Below, piece after piece: positions 1 to 8,579 of a stretch of 34,628 nt of DNA. Under the pieces are notes generated by a model, which was not told the DNA's origin, searched no databases, and saw only the letters and a list, made by a program, of their open reading frames with translations. The stretch is from Nostoc sp. WHI (lineage in GTDB: Bacteria > Cyanobacteriota > Cyanobacteriia > Cyanobacteriales > Nostocaceae). Position 1 is the first letter of the stretch; each line of letters opens with the position of its first letter. The translations under genes were made by a program, and so were the position numbers. The stretch spans positions 1 through 34,628 of the forward strand of contig NZ_WBKM01000326.1 in the NCBI RefSeq assembly GCF_015714725.1. The letters are read 5' to 3'.

Positions 1-935
1 GTATGCATGGAGATCCAGATAACCTAGAAAGTTTACATAATAAACGAGAGTATGAGCATAACCGAAAAGCCACGCCTGAATATATTGAACTGTTATTAAA
101 AACAGTTGATAGAGAACCATCAGATTTGGGTTATGAATTTGGTCGATGGACAGCAGAAAGATTAGCAACATATTTAACAGAACAAACAGGAATTGATTTA
201 AGTAGTTCTCAAGTTAGGAGGATATTAAAGCAAAAAAAGTATAGTTACATTTGGGCTAAATATGATTTAGAAGATAAACAAGATCCTCTAATTAGAGCAG
301 AATTCCAAGAGAAACTTGCCCAATATTTGACAATAGCAAGAGAGCAGCCAGAGCGTATGCAGGTATGGTTTTGGGACGAGAGCGGTTTCAGTTTACGTGT
401 GATTCGCCGCAAAAACTGGGGTAAGCGAGGACGGCGAAAAAATATTACAGGTCAACGGCGACGTGGACGGGTAAATGTCATGGGAGGAATCCGAGAAACA
501 GATCGGAAGCGGATATGTTTTTTTATTAAAAAAGGTGAGGGAGATATATTTTATGAGCAGTTGCAGCAACTAAATAAATTAATTAGAGAAGAGTGGATAA
601 GTCAGGGAAACAGCACTGAGGATTTCCAGGAGCTTGGCCCCAAGATTATTTTAATTTTAGATAATGCTAGTTTCCATAAACGTAAAGATATTCTCGCTAA
701 AATCGCCCAGGAACTCCCTAATTTCATATTAGAGTTTTTACCTGCATATAGTCCTGATTACAATATCATTGAATTAGTCTGGTATTCATGTAAAGAATAC
801 ATCGCTCATCGTCTTTTTCAATCAGTAGATGAATTGAAGCTTTTACTAGATAAACTTTTAAATAAAGGTGAATTAGTAATTAAGTGGTATCGAAAACGAA
901 AAAATAAAGGTAATAGTGACTATGTTGCAATTTAA
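1..935 (+). CDS. IS630-family transposase, 5' end cut by window edge
   Basis: This is a DDE transposase that would cut and paste its own insertion sequence. The triad is visible: D125 in FWDESGFS, D220 in LILDNASFH and E257 in PDYNIIELVW. The 36 residues between the last two fit IS630. Residues 1-90 hold the second half of the N-terminal helix-turn-helix region. Full-length relatives have roughly 50-60 more residues, so the gene probably begins before the window and the first in-window ATG (base 3) need not be the start. The C-terminus is basic (WYRKRKNKG). The right terminal repeat should lie just past the stop, but without the left end I cannot define it. Confidence 0.9.
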   Translation, partial: MHGDPDNLESLHNKREYEHNRKATPEYIELLLKTVDREPSDLGYEFGRWTAERLATYLTEQTGIDLSSSQVRRILKQKKYSYIWAKYDLEDKQDPLIRAEFQEKLAQYLTIAREQPERMQVWFWDESGFSLRVIRRKNWGKRGRRKNITGQRRRGRVNVMGGIRETDRKRICFFIKKGEGDIFYEQLQQLNKLIREEWISQGNSTEDFQELGPKIILILDNASFHKRKDILAKIAQELPNFILEFLPAYSPDYNIIELVWYSCKEYIAHRLFQSVDELKLLLDKLLNKGELVIKWYRKRKNKGNSDYVAI

Positions 936-1000
936 ATGCCTATTAGCTTATAGTTTCTAACTTTTAAACAATCCTTTCAATTTTAGAGAAGAGGCAAACA

Positions 1001-1423
1001 ATGGATGCTTTGGATGCTCTTAAGGCAATCACATCAGGAAAAGCAGCAATAGACGGAATTAAAGTCTTAGCAGAGTACGCCGATGGAATTAAAGATGTTC
1101 AAAAGCGCGGCGAGTTTATGAGAATTATTGGCGAACTAAGTATAAAACTCGCTGAAACACAGATGAAACTAGCAGAACAAACACAAGATAATATTAATCT
1201 AAAAGAGAAAATAAACGCTTTAGAAAAAGAAGTTGAAAAACTTAAAAATCCCAAATCAAAACCAATAATCAAAGATGGGCTTTACTACATAGAAGACGAT
1301 GGGCCATTTTGCCCAGGTTGCTATGACAACAACAATAAATTAATTCGAGTGAGTGAAGCACCTGATGCAATGAAAGTACTAGGAAGATACAGATGTCAAG
1401 TTTGCAAAGCTCAATATAAATAG
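1001..1423 (+). CDS. Small coiled-coil protein with C-terminal zinc ribbon
   Basis: Function unknown. Residues 1-45 form an amphipathic start, residues 50-82 are predicted coiled coil (KLAETQMKLAEQ, LKEKINALEKEVEKL), and the last 40 residues carry two Cys pairs, CPGC and CQVC, spaced like a zinc ribbon. A purine-rich AGAAGAGG lies a few bases before the ATG and supports this start. It stands alone between the transposase and the minus-strand kinase/HIRAN pair. Zinc-ribbon coiled-coil proteins of this type are scattered in phage and mobile-element accessory regions, which is family knowledge and does not assign a role. Confidence 0.7.
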   Translation: MDALDALKAITSGKAAIDGIKVLAEYADGIKDVQKRGEFMRIIGELSIKLAETQMKLAEQTQDNINLKEKINALEKEVEKLKNPKSKPIIKDGLYYIEDDGPFCPGCYDNNNKLIRVSEAPDAMKVLGRYRCQVCKAQYK

Positions 1424-1586
1424 ATTCTGTCCAAGCAATATGCTTTCTTCAGTTTCCATAGATGACTCCTATGACCAAACTAATTTCATTTTTTAAAATC
1501 ACGAATGCCAATAAATCTAAGCGTGGTGGCTTCCCCTCCCTTGTCCCCCATCAGCAAAAGCTTTCGGATTTTCTGGTTGAGATAAT

Positions 1587-2369
1587 TTAGGGTGGAGGAA
1601 AGAAAGATGGTGTTGCAATATCTGACTCTACAAGGGGCTGATACTCTGGACTAGAAAAGGGGCGAAAGTCGTCTTTACATTGAGCAGTTATGCTACACAA
1701 TAGACGAAACTGGAGTGGGGTTGGCGGTAGATTTACACGCTCTACACGCAAGTCTACTGAACTAGGGTCTTTCCAGAGAAGCTCAAAAACTTCACTCCGT
1801 AAGTAACGTGGACAATACCCTACAATATAGTGATCTTCTGTGTTGAGAGTTAATGCCTGAGAATCATATTGGTTTTGAAACTCGTGAGCTAACCACAACT
1901 TCTCTTCTGGCTGAAAGTGATTAATACGTTCAACTGCACATTTAGGCAAGTGTCGCAGTGCGTGGGCGAAAAAGTGTAGCTGATATCGCCCTTCTTCATC
2001 TGGCTCTGGACAGGGGAAGACAGTGAGACTATCTGTTTCCCGTTGTCCACCACTACGGGCTAAAATTGCCAGTGGTGAATCTTCATGCTCTGGAATATTC
2101 AGCCATTGAAGAAAACTTGCGTAATCAGGGCGTGAACGAGACAGCAACCGATTAGAAAAGACAGGGAATAATTGGGTTGATGTATATACTTGATTTAAAT
2201 GCGGGAAGGAAGATAAAGGTTCAAAATAGCACTTCTGTTGTGCCTCTTTCACGCCTTGGGTGTAGACAAACTTGTACGAAGTACCATCAAAGGTCAACCG
2301 ACCAATGGGAAACCAGAAGCGACTGTTAGGGTCTTGCCAAGCTAAAAATAGTGTTTGAGGTGTCTTCAC
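1587..2369 (-). CDS. HIRAN-domain protein with HipA N-subdomain-like region
   Basis: Residues 10-90 resemble the N-terminal subdomain of HipA kinases (PIGRLTFDGTSYKFVY, then LFPVFSNRLLSRSRPDY). Residues 131-195 match a HIRAN domain (FFAHALRHLP, ending IVGYCPRYLRSE), a fold that binds DNA 3' ends in HLTF/Rad5-type helicases. The start is GTG at 2369 and overlaps the stop of the upstream kinase as GTGA, so the two are probably translationally coupled and act together. In split HipBST systems a separate small protein supplies the HipA N-subdomain and restrains the kinase. By analogy this protein may be the kinase's regulatory or sensor subunit; that role is inference. The C-terminal 50 residues are proline-rich with no recognised domain. 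Confidence 0.75.
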   Translation of the reverse strand: MKTPQTLFLAWQDPNSRFWFPIGRLTFDGTSYKFVYTQGVKEAQQKCYFEPLSSFPHLNQVYTSTQLFPVFSNRLLSRSRPDYASFLQWLNIPEHEDSPLAILARSGGQRETDSLTVFPCPEPDEEGRYQLHFFAHALRHLPKCAVERINHFQPEEKLWLAHEFQNQYDSQALTLNTEDHYIVGYCPRYLRSEVFELLWKDPSSVDLRVERVNLPPTPLQFRLLCSITAQCKDDFRPFSSPEYQPLVESDIATPSFFPPP

Positions 2370-3292
2370 TGTAGTGATTCCCTTAAATTAAGCAGCCTGT
2401 TTTGGTTGAATTCAAGAATCTTCTGTGCAAACTCAACCGCAATAATTGAGATGCGTTCTCTATTAATTCGACTAAAAATTTCTAGCGTATTCGCCCTGGA
2501 GATCCGTTCAAGACGCTCCAGCCATATATGGGCTGCTTGGGGATAAAGTTGAGCAACTCGGTGAAATACTTCAATTGTTTTCAGGGGCTTTTTGTCTTTA
2601 ACACTGCCATAAAAAGCAGAATAACATTTATTTGCGTATGCCTCTATTGAGCGCTTCTGCCTTTGTTCATCAGGGAGGTCACGTCCTAAAGATGAGGCGT
2701 GGTCATAGGTTGGTGCTAAGTGTACCGTTTCTGCTGTAGTAGATGCCGTCTTATTGCGGACAAAACCCCAGTTTTCATGGTGGCGATCGCCGTTGCCAAT
2801 CCAGGCATCTAACAGGAAGTAGCCAACAAACACTTCTACGGCTTTTTGGATACCGCTCAGTGCTGTCCAAGCCATAGGGAGACTCACATGATCTGCTTCA
2901 ATAACTCTCAGCACAATATCAATTGTATGTTGTTTATTGCCGTAGATTGCGAATGTGGGGTAGTCTGGCACAATTGGAGTCAGAATTTCGTTGCCATGAA
3001 CAAGTGTTCCTCCTGGTGGCAAAAAGTAGGGCGAAACTACGCCTCGATTACCTTCCCAAGTTTCTGCTAGATGATAAGTAGCATGAGGTAATCCCAAAAG
3101 TTCACACAATTGTGATGCAACTTTCTCTGCCCAATCTTCTCCTAAATTTTGCTTTACTTGCTTATACAGGCAACGACCAAGTTCTTCATGCTGAAACCAA
3201 AACTTATACTTGCTCCCCATCATCTCTTTACTGGAAAGCTCATAGTGTGCTTCAGTCACAATTAGGACAGGAAATTCAGGAGCGGACTTCAT
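2366..3292 (-). CDS. HipA-like Ser/Thr kinase without N-terminal subdomain
   Basis: Predicted protein kinase of the HipA/PI3K-like fold. Visible elements are the probable ATP-binding Lys in CLYKQVKQ (K44), the catalytic loop GNGDRHHENWG (D169, N174) and the metal-binding Asp in TYDHASSLG (D197). At 308 aa it is shorter than HipA (about 440 aa) because the N-terminal subdomain is missing and appears fused to HIRAN in the overlapping downstream gene. HipA-family toxins phosphorylate targets such as aminoacyl-tRNA synthetases; the target here is unknown. No HipB-like helix-turn-helix antitoxin gene is adjacent. Transcription diverges from parA across a 237-bp gap that must hold promoters for both. 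Confidence 0.8.
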   Translation of the reverse strand: MKSAPEFPVLIVTEAHYELSSKEMMGSKYKFWFQHEELGRCLYKQVKQNLGEDWAEKVASQLCELLGLPHATYHLAETWEGNRGVVSPYFLPPGGTLVHGNEILTPIVPDYPTFAIYGNKQHTIDIVLRVIEADHVSLPMAWTALSGIQKAVEVFVGYFLLDAWIGNGDRHHENWGFVRNKTASTTAETVHLAPTYDHASSLGRDLPDEQRQKRSIEAYANKCYSAFYGSVKDKKPLKTIEVFHRVAQLYPQAAHIWLERLERISRANTLEIFSRINRERISIIAVEFAQKILEFNQNRLLNLRESLQ

Positions 3293-3529
3293 TAAGGCAT
3301 TTACAATGGATATTTTTAATCTGGATTAAGCATAGCCTGTTGATTCGTGTTCCTACTGCCAATTCCAAGGCTATGAACTTTATAAGCACATCGACAAGTT
3401 TTATAAAATTTACTGCTGAAATTCCTGTCTTAGCTAGGACTTCTCTTCATCTGATACACTTCAAGAAACTGGAAAGTAAAACCGAGCCGGTTGACCAAAG
3501 ATCATCGTATCTTCTAGGAACGAAAGCCA
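3293..3529. promoter_or_regulatory. Divergent promoter region, kinase/HIRAN pair versus parAB
   Basis: AT-rich 237-bp gap between two divergent operons. It contains paired AT-rich motifs (CTTTATAAG near 3378, TTTTATAAAA near 3399) that could be promoter or operator elements. AGGAA at 3516-3520 is the likely ribosome binding site for the GTG start of parA. No coding sequence was recognised. ParA autoregulation of its own promoter is common in the family but not demonstrated here. Confidence 0.4.
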
Positions 3530-4300
3530 GTGTCAACTTCTGACCCTCCATGCCGCATTATTGCCCTGTTTAACCAAGCGGGTGGTGTCGCCAAATCAAC
3601 ACTAACCCAAAATTTGGGATACCACTTAGCTAAACGAAAACACCGCGTCCTCCTCATCGACATAGACCCCCAAGCAAGCTTAACCAAATTCATGGGGTTA
3701 GTGCCATCTCAGTTACAAAAAACCATTGCTGATGCCATTATCGATGAGCAGCCCTTACCGATTCATGAGGGCATTCACGGCATGGACTTGGTTCCAGCAA
3801 GCCGAGTCCTAAGTGGAGCCGAAATGCAGTTAGTCAGTGCTGCGATGCGCGAGTTGCGCCTTAAGGAAGCCATTGAATCTGTTCTAAATGAATACGACTT
3901 CATTCTTATAGATTGTCCCCCCAGCTTAGGATTGCTTTCCTATATCGCCTTAGTCGCGGCCACACACGTACTCGTTCCCGTTGAAACCCATATAAAAGCC
4001 TTCGAGGGAACAGACGAACTTTTACAAACTATCACCCACGTCAAAAATAAAGCCAACCGCAAAATCCAAATAGTAGGGTTTGTTCCTACGCGGTATGCCA
4101 ACCAGAACTCAGCCGACAAACGCGCATTAGCAGCTATCCAATCTCAACTTTCAGCTTGGGGTCGGATCTTCCCACCTATCCCCAGAGCCACCGCTTTTGT
4201 CGATGCGTCAGAAGAACGTGCGCCCCTAGCAGTATTTGACCCCAAACATTCTGTAGTGGCTATCCTTGAAGAAATCGCCAAGGCTTTGGAGGCTTTATGA
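3530..4300 (+). CDS. parA: ParA partition ATPase
   Basis: A deviant-Walker ATPase that drives plasmid segregation with ParB. The Walker A loop reads NQAGGVAKST (residues 15-24). The signature first lysine of KGGxxK is replaced by Ala, a variant I recall as common in cyanobacterial plasmid ParAs; the catalytic K22 is kept. Walker A' is LLIDIDPQAS (41-50) and Walker B is ILIDCPPS (D128). Length (256 aa) fits the short, ParB-dependent type. The start is GTG with AGGAA ten bases upstream. The stop overlaps the parB ATG (ATGA), giving a coupled operon. Confidence 0.95.
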   Translation: MSTSDPPCRIIALFNQAGGVAKSTLTQNLGYHLAKRKHRVLLIDIDPQASLTKFMGLVPSQLQKTIADAIIDEQPLPIHEGIHGMDLVPASRVLSGAEMQLVSAAMRELRLKEAIESVLNEYDFILIDCPPSLGLLSYIALVAATHVLVPVETHIKAFEGTDELLQTITHVKNKANRKIQIVGFVPTRYANQNSADKRALAAIQSQLSAWGRIFPPIPRATAFVDASEERAPLAVFDPKHSVVAILEEIAKALEAL

Positions 4301-5535
4301 ACCGACGCAAACAAACAGACAAACCCTTTGGGGGTCAAATTACAACTCCACCCCCTGCACCTTGGTTATCCTCCCCAGATGCCGAGTTGCCAGCCGCAAC
4401 TGAAACTACTATCAAGCTCTCAGATATAGTTCTGCCCCAACAGCAACCTAGACGATACTTTGACCCACAAGCATTAAAAGAATTAGTCTCGTCAGTCAAG
4501 CAGCATGGCATCCTCCAACCTCTGTTGGTGCGTCCAATTGGCGGAGGGAAATACGAATTAGTAGCAGGAGAACGACGCTATAGGGCAGGACTTGAAGTAG
4601 AACTTGAAGTTGCGCCTGTGGTTGTGCGTGAGCTATCTGATGACCAAGCGTTTCAGTTGGCTTTGATTGAAAACCTGCAACGAGAAGACCTTAACCCTGT
4701 TGAAGAAACTGAAGGGATATTGCACCTGTTGGCAATCCGGCTGCATTGCGATGTAGAAGCCGTCAAATCCTTGCTGTACCGGATGAAGAACGCTCACAGC
4801 AAGGGGGAACAGCCGTCAAAAGACTCATTAAATGAATCTAGGAAAAACGTTTCTCCTAACTTAGATAATCCGCAATCTGAGGACAACATTTCTGACCAGT
4901 TATCCGAGAAAAATGAATCTAGGAGAAACGTTTCTCCTAACCCAGATAATCTACAAACTGGGGACAACGTTTCTGACCAGTTATCCGATGAAACTGAATC
5001 TAGGAGAAACGTTTCTCCTAACCCAGATAACCCGCAATCTGAGGACAACATTTCTGAGCATTTAGCCGAGAAAAATGAATCTAGGAGAAACGTTTCTCCT
5101 AACCTAGATGAAGAACAATCAAACACGGTACAAGAGGTGTTTTTGAGCCTGGGACTCATGAATTGGCTATCGTTTACCACCACACGTTTACCTTTGCTCA
5201 ATCTGCCCGAAGAAATTTTAATAGCACTGCGAGTCGGTCAACTGGAATACACCAAAGCACAAGTCTTGGCGCGGGTAAGAAATAATGAAATCCGAAAAAA
5301 ACTTTTGTCCGAAGCGATCGCTAACGATTGGTCTTTAAGCCAAATCAAAGAAAAAATCGCTGCTTGGACGGATGATGAACAAGCATCCTCATCTAAAGCA
5401 TCTAACCAAATACCAGACCGCCTCCAAAATATCACCCAGCGCATTAAAAAGCGTCAGTTATGGAAAGAACCTAGAAAGCAAAAGCAGTTAGTAAACCTTT
5501 TAAACAAGCTCGAAGCCTTACTAGGGGATGAGTGA
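4297..5535 (+). CDS. parB: ParB centromere-binding protein with repeat-expanded linker
   Basis: Plasmid partition protein that binds parS and, with ParA, segregates the plasmid. The N-terminal ParB/Spo0J domain spans about residues 38-140, with the box GERRYRAG (91-98) and IENLQREDLNPVEE (124-137). The DNA-binding core starts with EAVKSLLYRMKN and resumes at TVQEVFLSLGLMNW. Between them the family normally has a short linker; here residues 180-274 hold three and a half 27-aa repeats (ESRRNVSPNPDN..). The repeats come from an 81-bp DNA unit carrying a palindrome (separate entry). The C-terminal 60 residues are basic and probably mediate dimerisation. ATGA overlap with parA; the helicase follows after 82 bp. 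Confidence 0.93.
   Translation: MNRRKQTDKPFGGQITTPPPAPWLSSPDAELPAATETTIKLSDIVLPQQQPRRYFDPQALKELVSSVKQHGILQPLLVRPIGGGKYELVAGERRYRAGLEVELEVAPVVVRELSDDQAFQLALIENLQREDLNPVEETEGILHLLAIRLHCDVEAVKSLLYRMKNAHSKGEQPSKDSLNESRKNVSPNLDNPQSEDNISDQLSEKNESRRNVSPNPDNLQTGDNVSDQLSDETESRRNVSPNPDNPQSEDNISEHLAEKNESRRNVSPNLDEEQSNTVQEVFLSLGLMNWLSFTTTRLPLLNLPEEILIALRVGQLEYTKAQVLARVRNNEIRKKLLSEAIANDWSLSQIKEKIAAWTDDEQASSSKASNQIPDRLQNITQRIKKRQLWKEPRKQKQLVNLLNKLEALLGDE
4834..5110 (+). repeat. 81-bp in-frame repeats with 18-bp palindrome inside parB (putative parS)
   Basis: Four copies of the palindrome AGGAGAAACGTTTCTCCT occur at 4840-4857 (one mismatch), 4921-4938, 5002-5019 and 5083-5100, exactly 81 bp apart. Each unit also holds a degenerate half-way copy (GACAACATTTCT or GACAACGTTTCT, near 4882, 4963 and 5044). 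The spacing preserves the parB frame. A fifth palindrome lies outside parB at 8530-8551. A palindromic array beside a ParB gene is what a centromere looks like; the alternative is a dispersed palindromic repeat that entered a permissive linker and was amplified. Confidence 0.85.
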
Positions 5536-5617
5536 CTTGGGGTAAATTCTCAGGTAATCTCTACGAAGAGAGTTTTTAACCTGCGATTCATGATTAGGTG
5601 CGAGGGGAGAAACAGAG

Positions 5618-8491
5618 ATGGCGCAAGATTCACAGATTCGAGAATTACTCAAAGCTTGGTTAGATTACATCCATGTTGAAAATTTGAGTAATGCCAAAGT
5701 AGAAGCTGACGATTCAGAACAACCGAACATCTGGGACTCTCTCGTAAATCTGGTAGGGGATAAATTATTAATAGACGAGTCTTTATTTAAAAACATAAAG
5801 CAACCGTTTAAAAGTGCAAAGAACTTTGAGCAAACAAAATTACCATCAATTGCTGTAGCTTTCCCGCAGCTTTATGTAGTTGAATCTAATCGCCGTCAAT
5901 TTCGCCCATTGTTCACCATCAACGTTTCTCCAATATTCGAGGGCAATTATCGCACTGGCGGATGGGATTTAACCCAGTACGAGTTTCAGCCAGTTATTCC
6001 CAATTTGATGCAGTGGTACGGACTGGAAGAAGAAGCGGCTGAGTCCCTAGTAACAAGGGAAGGGTTGAAAGTTTTTCTGGAAACTACTTTCAATCGTCCC
6101 TTTAAAACACTACAAGATTTTATGGGACTGATTGAATTACCGCCGTTCCCCGTGCGGTCAAAACTTCTCCCTTATCTATTGGATTTTGACTACGCTGCTT
6201 TTAATTACAACCTCAAAAAAGATTTTCAGAAAATTAGCTTCGAGAATAACTTGAGGTGGGCAAGACCCGGACATCCGGCTTACGAATATTTATTTGGACA
6301 ACCAAAAGCACCTCAACATGAAATGCTTTATTTGGGTGCTTTCCCCAACTCACAGCCCGATGACTATCAAGCAATTGCTCTCAAACATTCACAGTTAAAT
6401 CCTATTACTGCTGTGATTGGGCCACCGGGGAATGGCAAGACCACACTGTTGTTACATAAGATAGCGCAGCAAGTGGTACGTCGAGCCGTGGACTTGGCAA
6501 CAACGGGTGAGGATAAAAGTAACCTAACTGTGGTGACAAGCACTAACAAATTTGCTGTAAATAACGTTGAGAAAATCTTAGCCAACAACTTGACCTCTGA
6601 ACGTTTCTACTTATCAGGAGGTTCTAGGGATTTGGTTGACACCCAAGTTTTACCTAATTTGCAAGCTGCACTCGACTGGTTAGCCAAAGAAACATTTAAA
6701 TTAGATGAATGGGAGTCAACGAAGCAACAATTGTTAGCAGGTGTTCAGCAAATAGAATCTTATAGAAAACAAGACGAAGACGAGCTTCAAAAGATTTGTG
6801 TTGATAAGCAATTATTAGATGAGCTATGCCTTGATATACAATCGGTTGAGTCGGCGCTCAAGACTTCTGCATTTGAGTCTTCGTCACCATTAGAATCCGG
6901 GAGCGACTACTCTAGGTTTCCAGTAGAAGCCTATCAGCAGATAAAACAACATCTTGGCAGTGCAAGGCGTTCTTTGCCTAGAGTTGATTACTGGCAGCCT
7001 TCTGTTAGAGATAACAAATGGTTTGTCAAGCTTTTGCAGACGATTAAACGATTCTGGCAGTCGATAACCAAAACCAGCGCACATCATGTTCTCAAACGCT
7101 TGCACAAACAGATAGAGATGCCTGTGTTAGCGACACTGGCCACCCCATTTCAATTTCAAATCCCACTAACAACTGAATCTCTCATAGCAGCCCAGCAGAG
7201 TGTTAACCAGCTACTAGCAGAAGCATTGAACTGGCAGCAACAACAGAATTGTATTGACAGCACACAACAGCAGCTAGAGTCAAGAAAGCAGCAACTCAAA
7301 GACCTGATTACTCGCCGTTCTCAAATCGAAAACCGTCTAGCTACCTATCCCAGCAAAGATTTTTACAGTCGTTTCTACACCGAATTGCACTCGCTGCAAG
7401 TAGAGTTGTTTGAGTGGTCTTGGCAATTTCAGCAACAAGAAGCTCTGCGACGGAAAGATGAGGTGATGGCTTCCTTTAGGACTTACATTGCATTATTGAA
7501 TGGCGAATGGGATGCTTACCGCCAGTTAAGTCATAATTGGAGAAACATTTATCGGGATATCAGCCTGTTATTTCCGGTGTTTCTTTGCACTTTGCACTCA
7601 ATCCGCAATTTGTTACCCTATCCCGATAGTGGCTGTATTGATCAAGTAATTGTAGATGAAGCGGGTCAGATTCCACCGCATCAAGTTTTCCCCGTTTTAG
7701 TTAGGTGTAATCGGGCTTTGATTGTAGGCGATCCATTGCAATTGGAGCCAGTTGTTAATTTGAGCGACCAGAAGAAAGAGGAATATCGTAGCAAATCTTT
7801 TCTGGAGCAGGGGCTAACGGATGTAGATTATGACCGCTACAGCCCCACAGCAACAACAGCTTATCACCGAGCAGCCGGGGCATCAGGGCAACCTAGAGAT
7901 ATTGGTCAGGGGATTATCCTTAAATATCATTACCGTTGCGTTCCGGTGATTGCTGATTTCTGCGATCGCTTGTGCAATTACGGCATGATCATCAAAACTG
8001 AGCCGAAAGCTTCTCGCTTGGGTGCTAACCTGATTGCTTGCAATGTGGAAGGGAAGCTGGAGAACAACGTTAATTGGGCAGAAGTTGATGCAGTAGAAGC
8101 GTTGATTGAGGAGTTGTTAGCGGCGGGTTATTGCTTAAATCCTACTGACGCTCTTAACGAAATTGGCGTGATTTCACCTTACCGCCGTCAGGTAGATGCG
8201 CTGACTCAACGCTTAAAATCTCGCTGGACAGATTTTTCAAAGCAGAGCATTGGCACAGTTCACACATTCCAAGGTGGTCAAAAGTCGGTGATAATTTTTT
8301 CGACTCGCCAATGTCAACCAAATGATAGCCTTTGGTTTATCAATCGGCGACCAAATTTACTCAATGTGGCTGTGAGTAGAGCGCGAGAACTGTTTATCCT
8401 GGTGGGTAATTTGGGGCGAATTTCTTCAGGGGGGCATACTGGAGAGTTGGTGGAATATATTAGGGAATTTGGCGAGACGAGATACTTTTGA
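5618..8491 (+). CDS. SF1B UPF1/DNA2-like helicase
   Basis: A 957-aa superfamily 1 nucleic-acid helicase. The N-terminal 250 residues have no recognised domain. Motif I is GPPGNGKTT (about 268-276), motif II is VDEAG (about 679-683), motif III is GDPLQLEP (about 705), then ILKYHYRC, VISPYRRQVD, motif V TVHTFQGGQKS and motif VI NVAVSRAR (about 917). A Gln-rich helical insertion with coiled-coil character (about 360-640) separates motifs I and II. The DEAG/GDPxQLEP pattern places it in the UPF1/DNA2 group. The start has a good site (GAGGGGAGAAACAGAG before ATG). It sits 82 bp behind parB and is probably co-transcribed. Role unknown; plasmid replication, repair or defence are all possible. Confidence 0.88.
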   Translation: MAQDSQIRELLKAWLDYIHVENLSNAKVEADDSEQPNIWDSLVNLVGDKLLIDESLFKNIKQPFKSAKNFEQTKLPSIAVAFPQLYVVESNRRQFRPLFTINVSPIFEGNYRTGGWDLTQYEFQPVIPNLMQWYGLEEEAAESLVTREGLKVFLETTFNRPFKTLQDFMGLIELPPFPVRSKLLPYLLDFDYAAFNYNLKKDFQKISFENNLRWARPGHPAYEYLFGQPKAPQHEMLYLGAFPNSQPDDYQAIALKHSQLNPITAVIGPPGNGKTTLLLHKIAQQVVRRAVDLATTGEDKSNLTVVTSTNKFAVNNVEKILANNLTSERFYLSGGSRDLVDTQVLPNLQAALDWLAKETFKLDEWESTKQQLLAGVQQIESYRKQDEDELQKICVDKQLLDELCLDIQSVESALKTSAFESSSPLESGSDYSRFPVEAYQQIKQHLGSARRSLPRVDYWQPSVRDNKWFVKLLQTIKRFWQSITKTSAHHVLKRLHKQIEMPVLATLATPFQFQIPLTTESLIAAQQSVNQLLAEALNWQQQQNCIDSTQQQLESRKQQLKDLITRRSQIENRLATYPSKDFYSRFYTELHSLQVELFEWSWQFQQQEALRRKDEVMASFRTYIALLNGEWDAYRQLSHNWRNIYRDISLLFPVFLCTLHSIRNLLPYPDSGCIDQVIVDEAGQIPPHQVFPVLVRCNRALIVGDPLQLEPVVNLSDQKKEEYRSKSFLEQGLTDVDYDRYSPTATTAYHRAAGASGQPRDIGQGIILKYHYRCVPVIADFCDRLCNYGMIIKTEPKASRLGANLIACNVEGKLENNVNWAEVDAVEALIEELLAAGYCLNPTDALNEIGVISPYRRQVDALTQRLKSRWTDFSKQSIGTVHTFQGGQKSVIIFSTRQCQPNDSLWFINRRPNLLNVAVSRARELFILVGNLGRISSGGHTGELVEYIREFGETRYF

Positions 8492-8529
8492 GCAACCTTA
8501 AAAGCGACTGGGTTCTTCCTGAAATGAAT

Positions 8530-8551
8530 TTAGGAGAAACGTTTCTCCTAA
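8530..8551. repeat. Fifth copy of the parB palindrome, intergenic
   Basis: A perfect 22-bp palindrome centred at 8540/8541 with the same 18-bp core as the copies inside parB. It lies 39 bp after the helicase stop, outside any gene. Its preceding bases (GAAATGAATTT) also resemble those before the parB copies (AATGAATCT), so more than the palindrome is shared. Possible parS site; no T-tract follows, so it is a poor terminator. Confidence 0.8.
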
Positions 8552-8579
8552 CTCAATTGCTTGAGGAATAAGAACGCTA

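Noticed and set aside
3112..3543. Plus-strand gene upstream of parA
   Set aside because: It overlaps the kinase gene on the other strand and the divergent promoter region, with no recognisable domain or start site.
4834..5110. CRISPR array
   Set aside because: The regularly spaced repeats are near-identical along the whole 81 bp, there are no unique spacers, and the frame of parB is kept.
4794..5201. Antisense gene opposite the parB repeats
   Set aside because: The repeated product (GLGETFLLDS) simply mirrors the palindromic repeat; parB on the plus strand has clear domains.
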